12,611 nucleotides of DNA from Lentisphaeria bacterium (GTDB lineage Bacteria; Verrucomicrobiota; Lentisphaeria; Victivallales; UBA1829). The DNA is taken from assembly GCA_017504325.1 (NCBI GenBank), contig JAFVRL010000019.1:1-12611 (forward strand), in the 5' to 3' direction. Below are positions 7,033-12,611 of the stretch, piece after piece. The notes beneath the pieces are model-generated. The model had not been told where the DNA came from and did not search any database. It saw nothing but the letters and a program-made list of their open reading frames with translations. Every line of letters begins with the position of its first letter. Position 1 is the stretch's first letter. A program made the translations under genes and the position numbers.

Positions 7033-8100
7033 CTATTTCACAAGTTTTCTGCTTCTGCTGATCTTCAATGCATCCGCAGGAGTAACCAACAGATAGATTT
7101 TTCCTTTTTTATTTCCGTATGTCTCTATTTTATGGATCTTTACATTCACCCCTGCTTTCTTCAGCCGTTTTTCAGCGGCGGCAGAGGTAAGGTTTACGAT
7201 CCCGGAAAAATTCTGCATGGAAATCTGTATGGCAGTGAGTTCCGTTTCCCTGCTTCTGCTGTATTTTTCCTGTTTTTCCTTTTCTTTGAACAGGTTGTTT
7301 TTCAACTCCTCGTCCGGCATGAAGACCCCGATCTTCACCTCCGGCTGCAATTCAGGTTCCACCCGCATGTGAGAGTGAACCATGATCCCTGCCGTGATCA
7401 GACAGAAAAGCAATATTGCCGCAACTTTATACAAGGTTCTTTTATAATCAAAAGGTACTCCGGCTGAAGCCAGTGTCAGGATCTTTTCTTTCTGCAAAGG
7501 CGAAAGCTCTGCCGTTTCTCCGCAGTTTCCCAAAAGAAAAGTCAGGGAACGGGTAAGCCGGAGCATTTGCCCCGGATCTCTTCCGTCAAAACCTCCGGAA
7601 ACACTCTTTGTACCAAGTTTCATAAGTGCGAGAAGATAAGTTTCCTCCACCTCCGCAGAACTGCAGTCCAGCACAGAAGCAACTTCTTCCAGAGATAAAG
7701 AACCTTTCAATGTCAGAAATATGATCTCCCGTTCCTTCTCCTCCAGCAAAAGCAAAGCCTCCGCAAGATTGCAGAGTTCTTCATACAAAACCTCTTTTTC
7801 AGCCCCTTCCCGCGCCAACGCTTCTTTCAGCTGCTCACCGGTAAAACGGAAAGAACTTTCAAACCTCTTCCCCCTGGAACACAGAAATTCAAAACATTTT
7901 TTACGGATCTCACGGAAAAGAAAGACGCTCTCTTCCTCCTCCATTTCCCCGTTTTTCATTTTTTCCACCAGATCCAAAAAACACTCACCGGCAAAAATGG
8001 CGGCCTTTTCCCTGTCATGCAGAAAATACATGGCAAAAGCAGTCAAAAGGACTTCCGTTTTTGACAAAAGCTGTTCGGTTTTGTTTCTTATTTTTTTCAT
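7033..8100 (-). CDS. ECF-like sigma factor fused to a transmembrane anchor and extracytoplasmic domain
   Basis: I see a three-part protein of 355 residues. Residues about 10-80 resemble sigma region 2: LHDREKAAIFAGECFLDLVE at 27-46 and FLFREIRKKCFEFL at 60-73 look like regions 2.1-2.4. Residues about 112-163 resemble region 4 with its helix-turn-helix, EEKEREIIFLTLKGSLSLEE followed by VASVLDCSSAEVEE and LALMKLG. A linker with LSPLQKEKILTLAS (200-213) leads to one helix (about 223-241, KVAAILLFCLITAGIMV). Residues 242-355 would be outside the cytoplasm and match no family I recognise; they include a charged KEKEKQEKYSRSRETE stretch. The ATG at 8100 is chosen over an in-frame TTG at 8112 because AAGGAA sits just before it. 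The gene is 9 bases from rnfA and its stop overlaps the rnfA ribosome site. The role is inferred: a membrane-held regulator, possibly of this operon. It could also be a degenerate sigma factor acting as an anti-sigma-like protein. Confidence 0.65.
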   Translation of the reverse strand: MKKIRNKTEQLLSKTEVLLTAFAMYFLHDREKAAIFAGECFLDLVEKMKNGEMEEEESVFLFREIRKKCFEFLCSRGKRFESSFRFTGEQLKEALAREGAEKEVLYEELCNLAEALLLLEEKEREIIFLTLKGSLSLEEVASVLDCSSAEVEETYLLALMKLGTKSVSGGFDGRDPGQMLRLTRSLTFLLGNCGETAELSPLQKEKILTLASAGVPFDYKRTLYKVAAILLFCLITAGIMVHSHMRVEPELQPEVKIGVFMPDEELKNNLFKEKEKQEKYSRSRETELTAIQISMQNFSGIVNLTSAAAEKRLKKAGVNVKIHKIETYGNKKGKIYLLVTPADALKISRSRKLVK

Positions 8101-8103
8101 ATA

Positions 8104-8109
8104 TTCCTT
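8104..8109 (-). promoter_or_regulatory. Ribosome binding site deciding the start of the sigma-like gene
   Basis: The minus strand reads AAGGAATATATG, so AAGGAA lies 3 bases (AAGG lies 5) before the ATG at 8100. The alternative TTG start at 8112 has no comparable purine-rich site, and would place this sequence within the coding region. Confidence 0.6.
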
Positions 8110-8130
8110 CAAAAATCTCTTTCATTTTTC

Positions 8131-8155
8131 TGCGGAACAAACTCTTCCTTCCGCA
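8131..8155 (-). promoter_or_regulatory. Stem-loop in the spacer before the sigma-like gene
   Basis: The 80-base spacer between the transglutaminase stop (8181) and the ATG at 8100 holds no gene. It contains a perfect 7-bp inverted repeat, TGCGGAA at 8155-8149 and TTCCGCA at 8137-8131 (read on the minus strand), around an 11-base loop that includes GGAAGAG. It is followed by GAAAAATG and not by a U-run, so it is not an intrinsic terminator. It may slow readthrough, protect an RNA end or affect translation of the sigma-like gene. AT-rich TATATAAA at about 8178-8171 could be a -10 element but has no convincing -35 partner. Confidence 0.35.
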
Positions 8156-8180
8156 ACCGGTATTCCCGTGTTTATATACT

Positions 8181-10496
8181 TTACTTCCTTTTTACATATT
8201 TTGCACCCTCTTTTTTCAAAAAAAGAAGCAGTTTTTCCATATTTTTTTCCCATTTGCACAAAAGAGATACCTTGTAAGACGCCTCCACACACCCGAAACG
8301 CAATTTTTCATAGTCATTTATGATCTCATCCAATCCGGGAAAAGCAAAATGCCCGTAAAATTCCCGCAGGGAAATATTCCCGTTCCTTTTCTCTCCGGTA
8401 AAACGGGCAAACTGTTTCTCAAAATCCAGCCATTTTTTTACAAGTACCTTTCTTTCCCGGGACAATACATTCTCTTTTCTTCTTTTTTTTCTGTTTTTTC
8501 CATACAGGAATAAAACGATCCCGGCAATAAATATCACACACCAACCCCATACCGTGGTAAAAAGCAGGAAAAAGCCCCTGCCAAAAAGCATTATGATCCC
8601 CAATATCCCTTCCGCAAAATATCCCCGTCTCACAGAAGCAAAAAACTCCTTCCCGACAAATCCGGCATACTCCATCATCTGCCGGAAAATATTTTTTTTC
8701 ACCTCTTTCTGTCTCCGCAGGATCTCCACAGGCGGTGTGGCATCCAGTGTCACCCAGCACCTCTCTTCCGGCAGATATACCTCCCCCCAGGCATGAGCAA
8801 GACGGCAATTATAAAAATTACCGGCAAAACTTTTTTCCTCACAGACAAACCCGGTCACATATCTTGCCGGCAATCCCATATACCGGCAAAGCAACACAGC
8901 TGCACTTGCAAAAAGCTCACAATGTCCTTTACGGGTATCTTCCAGAAAACGCAATACCGGATCCTTGAAAAATTCTTTTCTTCCCGGCGGAGGCACATAA
9001 AGAGAGTATTTATAATTTTCCACAAGATATTTTTTCACCCATGCAACCTTCTTTCTACCGGGAAGTCCCTGTATATTTTCCGGAAGGATCTCTTTCATAG
9101 ATTTTTCCATCCGGAGAGGATATTTCAGTAAATACCCCCGTTCCTCCGGCGAAAGGAGTTCACCATAAACATTTTTTCCGCTTTTCTCCTCCCTGTGCAA
9201 TACCATATTGAACGCCGCTTCCGGATCGGGAGAACGGACAAAGAAAGTCACTCCCCCATCCTTTTTCCAGTGTTTCAAAGAGAGGATCCCTGTGCTGCTC
9301 ACTTCGGCGGAATCCGCCACTGCGTCGATCCTTACCGTATTACCGGGCATGGGAAAAATCTCTGAAGTCACAAGAGAAACCAGATAGATCTCTATTTTGT
9401 TTTCCTTTTTCTCTCCGGGCAGATCCCCTTCCCTGTCCACACCGCTTTCCGGAGATATTTCCGCGGCAAAACGGAATGTGGCGAAAGAGAGGATACCGGT
9501 ACGCCTTATACTGTCTATACCATATTCTTTTCCGGCAGGGGAGATGGACGCATAAGGCAGCCACCTGCCGTTTTCATAATGCACATATACGCCACTTCGC
9601 ATCAAACCGGGAGCAAAAGATGCCTTCGCCCGGAACAGGATCTGTTCCGGCAGCTGACCGAACCAGGGAGGCAGCGGCGCACGCAAATCCACTTTCCGGG
9701 AAAGCATACTTTTTCCGGAAGAGCGTTTTCCCTGAAGACCTCTTGCCCCCATCCGCATGAAATACATTTCCATTGACCGCAGAAATCCCGGATTCTTCTG
9801 CACAAAAACAGCAGCAGAATATACAAAAAAGAGAAAAAGTCCTGTTGCCAGAACCTGTAAAATAAAAAATTTCTTCCACAGGATTTTCTCCTGACAAACT
9901 CTTTTCCGGCTTTCAACAGCCATGCGCCCTGAACCTGCCCGGATAAAACAGGGAAGAAATAAACCCACAATGACCGCACAGAATACATAAACAGTAAAAT
10001 AATGGTGCAGCAGGGGATCAAGAAAACTTAAAAACACATTATGCACATCTTTGCTGTTGAATCTGTCTCCGCATAAAAGCATCCCCCCCAGCACAAGGGC
10101 GGCGCGCGCGCCGTTGATCCGGGGGGAAGAAATAAAAAATCCGCCCAATGACGCAGTATAGATCAGAAATGGCAGCACAAGGGCAGAGCGTACAAGAATA
10201 TCAAAAAGCCCGATCCTTGTATCATCCGGACTGATCATCAGATCCGGCAATGCTGTCAGAACCATACTTGCAGTAATACAATAGATCACCGGTCTGTCTT
10301 TCGCCGGAAGCGGTTTTTTCATAAACAGGGGAACAAGCAGCAGGATCAGAGTTATGATAAAAACATGGGGAAGATCATTCTTCAGGGAAAAAAGAAATGC
10401 CGCAGGTAAGATCACAATAAAGGAATAAAAGATCTCCCGGATATTTTTTTTCTTTTCAGGCAGTACCGCACTGACAGAGGCAGAAAACTCCTTCAT
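8181..10496 (-). CDS. Membrane-bound transglutaminase-like cysteine protease family protein (TgpA-type)
   Basis: From the ATG at 10496 this protein has 771 residues. The first ~235 hold about six membrane helices. A long, probably extracytoplasmic region follows, with a transglutaminase core at about 470-595. The catalytic triad is complete: C526 in KGHCELFASAAVLLCRYMGL, H568 in RLAHAWGEVYLPEE and D585 in VTLDATPP. A further helix spans about 633-663, and a basic cytoplasmic tail of about 100 residues carries a KNRKKRRKEN stretch. This is the usual architecture of TgpA/DUF3488-type proteins encoded beside MoxR and DUF58; in Pseudomonas a relative is an essential envelope protein. The true reaction (peptide cleavage or cross-linking) and substrate are unknown. 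The start is preferred over an ATG at 10517 because AGGAGG (10510-10505) sits 8 bases before it and its ATGA overlaps the DUF58 stop. Three runs of eight A lie in the coding strand. Confidence 0.88.
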   Translation of the reverse strand: MKEFSASVSAVLPEKKKNIREIFYSFIVILPAAFLFSLKNDLPHVFIITLILLLVPLFMKKPLPAKDRPVIYCITASMVLTALPDLMISPDDTRIGLFDILVRSALVLPFLIYTASLGGFFISSPRINGARAALVLGGMLLCGDRFNSKDVHNVFLSFLDPLLHHYFTVYVFCAVIVGLFLPCFIRAGSGRMAVESRKRVCQEKILWKKFFILQVLATGLFLFFVYSAAVFVQKNPGFLRSMEMYFMRMGARGLQGKRSSGKSMLSRKVDLRAPLPPWFGQLPEQILFRAKASFAPGLMRSGVYVHYENGRWLPYASISPAGKEYGIDSIRRTGILSFATFRFAAEISPESGVDREGDLPGEKKENKIEIYLVSLVTSEIFPMPGNTVRIDAVADSAEVSSTGILSLKHWKKDGGVTFFVRSPDPEAAFNMVLHREEKSGKNVYGELLSPEERGYLLKYPLRMEKSMKEILPENIQGLPGRKKVAWVKKYLVENYKYSLYVPPPGRKEFFKDPVLRFLEDTRKGHCELFASAAVLLCRYMGLPARYVTGFVCEEKSFAGNFYNCRLAHAWGEVYLPEERCWVTLDATPPVEILRRQKEVKKNIFRQMMEYAGFVGKEFFASVRRGYFAEGILGIIMLFGRGFFLLFTTVWGWCVIFIAGIVLFLYGKNRKKRRKENVLSRERKVLVKKWLDFEKQFARFTGEKRNGNISLREFYGHFAFPGLDEIINDYEKLRFGCVEASYKVSLLCKWEKNMEKLLLFLKKEGAKYVKRK
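10082..10127. repeat. Nested inverted repeat inside the transglutaminase gene
   Basis: A perfect 12-bp palindrome, GGCGCGCGCGCC, lies at 10101-10112. It is flanked by an outer inverted repeat, TCCCCCC at 10082-10088 and GGGGGGA at 10121-10127. The local GC content is far above the surroundings. The DNA is coding here (Asn-Gly-Ala-Arg-Ala-Ala in a membrane-proximal loop), so it may be only codon use, but the RNA could fold strongly. Confidence 0.35.
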
Positions 10497-11983
10497 CGTT
10501 TTTTCCTCCTGATCCATTTTCCCTCAAGAAGGGCGTTTTTTCCGAACTTTTCCACAGGAAAAGAAGAAAGTGCTTTATCTTCCTCCCCTTCTTCCGCTAC
10601 ATACAAAACACGGCAGAAAACTCCTTTTTTCAACAATTTTCTGTAAAACTTCTCCGCTTCTTCATCCCGCTTCAGCAACACAAGCAGCACAAAAGATTCC
10701 TCTGCCATATTCTGCAGCTGAGAACGGGTAAACCATTGGAAACGGTCTTTTCTGTTCACCTTTTCCGCCGCGGAAAGGATATTCAGAAAAGCTGCAAAAG
10801 AAATATGTTGATTTCCCACACAATACTCCCGGATGACCCCTTCTTCCATCCAACTTTCTTTTCCCGGTATCCATTTCCGGAAAAATCTCTTTATCCGCTT
10901 TTCCGGCTTTATTTCATTTTCTGTATCCTCTTCCATTTCCGGAATATAGAAAGTAACATGATTTTCCTCCGTTGCAAAACTTGCCGCAAGAGAAGAGGCA
11001 AAGGAAAGAACCGTCTCAAATCTCTCCTCCGTATTGCCGAAGGAAAAAGACTGCAGACGCAATATTTTTGCCAGATCCTTTTTCAACGCTTTCCGGGAAT
11101 ATTTTTCCATACTGTCCAGTATGACCGTCATACGGCAGGATTTTTCCTCTTCAAATTCCTTCACAACAAGATGTCCCCATTTGGCACTGTTGCCCCAATG
11201 GATATACCGTATATCATCCCCGTAAACATACTCCCGGCAGGAAGCAAGTTCCATCCCTCTTTGAAAAGTCTTTTTTACAATACTGTTTTTTCCGGTACCG
11301 TTCTCCATACCGTAATCTTCTCCGGCAGTTTGTTCCCATTTCCGCCATACCGGATGTACCCGGATAACACATTTCCGGTGATCGCAGAAACTTGCCTTCA
11401 GCAATCCGAAAGGGAAAATACTTTCCACGGTGGCGGCAGGCAGCTCCACCACTCCCCGTTTCTCCAGGAAGAATCTTCTTCGGCAGCATATTTTTCCTTT
11501 TCCCGGCAGATGGAAAAATTCCGGATCATCCCCATGCAGCCCCCCTCCCTGAAGCAATGGATCAACGAGAATGGAAAAGCAGGGAAAACAGGAGAGGTTT
11601 TCGATCTCATATTCAATATAAAACGGTCTCCCGGGTATTGCATGATCCGGTACTTTCCGTATGACCTTCAAACGGGGGCAAAGCGTCCATAACACGATCC
11701 CGTTCACAAGAAAAAGTCCGGCAATAACCAGAAAAAGCACCGTCACAGCACTTCTTACCATGATCGTGGCATAAAACGCCGTCGCCAGACACACCCAGAA
11801 AAGCATCCAGCCCTGAAAAGTGAAAAGTCTGTTCACCAGTCCGTGACACCATAAAAAAAGCATGAAAGAAGGGGAAATATACTTTGCAGAATGAGCCGTT
11901 TTCCGCCATACCCAGGAAGGTCCTCTGTAAAAGCTGTCGGAAAAGTGCTTCCACCTTTGATAAATGTACCGGACAACTCCCAT
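10493..11983 (-). CDS. DUF58-domain membrane protein of the MoxR cluster
   Basis: This 496-residue protein has two close membrane helices (about 57-77 and 79-101), after which comes a beta-rich domain (about 105-215). The DUF58 core then follows: CREYVYGDDIRYIHWGNSAK at 249-268 and LVVKEFEEEKSC at 272-283, matching the family pattern REYxxGDDxRxIxWxxSA and the acidic segment after it. VILDSM at 287-292 gives the DxS of a von Willebrand A-like metal site. DUF58 proteins are encoded next to MoxR ATPases and transglutaminases, and probably work with the ATPase as a metal-binding adaptor for envelope or complex assembly. The substrate is unknown. The ATG at 11983 is preceded by GAGGG at about 7-8 bases and lies 10 bases after the moxR stop. 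The 3' end overlaps the transglutaminase start as ATGA. The C-terminal third (about 300-496) is charged and I recognise no motif in it. Confidence 0.87.
   Translation of the reverse strand: MGVVRYIYQRWKHFSDSFYRGPSWVWRKTAHSAKYISPSFMLFLWCHGLVNRLFTFQGWMLFWVCLATAFYATIMVRSAVTVLFLVIAGLFLVNGIVLWTLCPRLKVIRKVPDHAIPGRPFYIEYEIENLSCFPCFSILVDPLLQGGGLHGDDPEFFHLPGKGKICCRRRFFLEKRGVVELPAATVESIFPFGLLKASFCDHRKCVIRVHPVWRKWEQTAGEDYGMENGTGKNSIVKKTFQRGMELASCREYVYGDDIRYIHWGNSAKWGHLVVKEFEEEKSCRMTVILDSMEKYSRKALKKDLAKILRLQSFSFGNTEERFETVLSFASSLAASFATEENHVTFYIPEMEEDTENEIKPEKRIKRFFRKWIPGKESWMEEGVIREYCVGNQHISFAAFLNILSAAEKVNRKDRFQWFTRSQLQNMAEESFVLLVLLKRDEEAEKFYRKLLKKGVFCRVLYVAEEGEEDKALSSFPVEKFGKNALLEGKWIRRKKR
10505..10510 (-). 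promoter_or_regulatory. Ribosome binding site deciding the transglutaminase start
   Basis: The minus strand reads AGGAGG, eight bases, then ATG (10496-10494). The ATG at 10517, upstream of this site, has no good ribosome site of its own. The chosen ATG also gives the common 4-base ATGA stop/start overlap with the DUF58 gene. Confidence 0.65.
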
Positions 11984-11993
11984 CTTTGCACCC

Positions 11994-12611
11994 TCATACG
12001 GGAACGGGAAGTGTTTTCAGGATATTCTCAATAAGCTGCTCCGCCGTCATGCCGGAATTTCTGCATTCCGGTGACAGCACAAGGCGGTGCGCCAATACCG
12101 GCACAGCAAGAAAACCGACATCTTCCGGAACAATGTAATCCCTGCCGGAAAGAAAGGCATACGCTTTGAGACACCGGACAAAGGTGATCAGGGCACGGGG
12201 ACTTGCCCCGAGAATGATTGCAGGATCTTTCCGTGTGGCACACACGATCTCATATACATAATCTGCTATACTCTCCTCAAGAAAAACCTTCTGCACCTCC
12301 GCCCGGAGTGCAAGGATCCCGCCGCAATCCATTACCGCAGATAACTGCAGATCCTTCTCTCTGTCCAGATCCTCTTTCATCAATTGTTTTTCCTCTTTTT
12401 CCCCCGGATATCCCAGAGAAAAATGCAAGGCAAAACGGTCAAGCTGTGCCTCCGGCAGAGGATAAGTACCATAATACTCAACAGGATTTTCGGTGGCGAT
12501 CGCCATAAAAAACTCCGGCAATCGTTCCGCTTTTCCGTCACAGCTTACCTGATTTTCACTCATTGCCTCCAGCAATGCCGATTGAGTACGGGGGGAAGCA
12601 CGGTTGATCTC
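11994..12611 (-). CDS. MoxR-family AAA+ ATPase (5' end outside the window)
   Basis: The 205 visible C-terminal residues begin exactly at the Walker B acidic residue, EINRASPRTQSALLEAMSEN, the most recognisable MoxR signature. ATENP at 39-43 is sensor 1, with N42 the key residue. YPLPEAQLDRF at 50-60 carries the arginine finger (R59) and LGASPRAL at 134-141 carries sensor 2 (R139). The C-terminal lid domain follows to a TGA stop. MoxR proteins are ring-forming ATPases that act as chaperones or metal-insertion-like assembly factors for partner proteins, here most probably the DUF58 and transglutaminase proteins encoded immediately downstream. The Walker A motif and about 110-130 residues are missing because the window ends. 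The gene is intact as far as it is seen. Promoter and upstream context are outside the window. Confidence 0.93.
   Translation of the reverse strand, partial: EINRASPRTQSALLEAMSENQVSCDGKAERLPEFFMAIATENPVEYYGTYPLPEAQLDRFALHFSLGYPGEKEEKQLMKEDLDREKDLQLSAVMDCGGILALRAEVQKVFLEESIADYVYEIVCATRKDPAIILGASPRALITFVRCLKAYAFLSGRDYIVPEDVGFLAVPVLAHRLVLSPECRNSGMTAEQLIENILKTLPVPV

Noticed and set aside
8110..8112. TTG start for the sigma-like protein
   Set aside because: The ATG at 8100 has AAGGAA just upstream; the TTG start has no ribosome site and would add only four residues.
8131..8155. Rho-independent terminator between the transglutaminase and sigma-like genes
   Set aside because: The stem is only 7 bp and is followed by GAAAAATG, with no U-run on the transcribed strand.
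10736..11692. 318-residue plus-strand reading frame
   Set aside because: It lies entirely opposite the DUF58 gene and lacks a ribosome site or recognisable domain.
1..12611. CRISPR array, tRNA, rRNA, insertion sequence or phage genes
   Set aside because: No regularly spaced repeats, tRNA-like folds, transposase or integrase motifs were seen on either strand.

Overview
The window carries eleven protein-coding genes, all read on the minus strand, with almost no intergenic space. It looks like a chromosomal segment from a Gram-negative-type anaerobe. The evidence is a complete six-subunit Rnf complex in the order rnfABCDGE, a MoxR/DUF58/transglutaminase cluster and an aldolase-dehydrogenase fusion. 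The combination, together with a sigma factor carrying a C-terminal membrane anchor, would fit the Planctomycetes-Verrucomicrobia-Chlamydiae group (for example Lentisphaerota). That taxonomic guess is inference only. There is no sign of a phage, transposon, CRISPR array, tRNA or rRNA.

In transcription order (right to left): 12611-11994 is the C-terminal part of a MoxR-type AAA+ ATPase. 11983-10493 is a DUF58 protein. 10496-8181 is a large membrane-bound transglutaminase. These three form a classic MoxR-associated cluster with a 10-base gap and an ATGA overlap. After an 80-base spacer containing a 7-bp stem-loop comes 8100-7033, an unusual protein that joins an ECF-like sigma factor to a transmembrane helix and an extracytoplasmic domain. 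Nine bases later the Rnf genes begin: rnfA 7023-6412, rnfB 6395-5517, rnfC 5520-4168, rnfD 4150-3056, rnfG 3055-2255, rnfE 2258-1581. Several of these junctions are ATGA or TAAATG overlaps, implying translational coupling. After a 112-base spacer with a plausible sigma-70 promoter, a separate gene starts at 1468 and runs off the left edge. It is a class II aldolase fused to a short-chain dehydrogenase.

Rnf is an ion-pumping ferredoxin:NAD+ oxidoreductase. RnfB and RnfC carry Fe-S clusters and the nucleotide site, RnfD and RnfG carry covalent FMN, and RnfA and RnfE form the membrane core. The MoxR/DUF58/transglutaminase set is an envelope-associated chaperone/protease-like module of mostly unknown substrate.

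The most unusual items are the sigma/membrane-anchor fusion placed as the first gene of the rnf unit, a rearranged last Fe-S site in RnfB, and a CxxCxxC tail on RnfE. I did not find a wholly unknown defence or mobile system.
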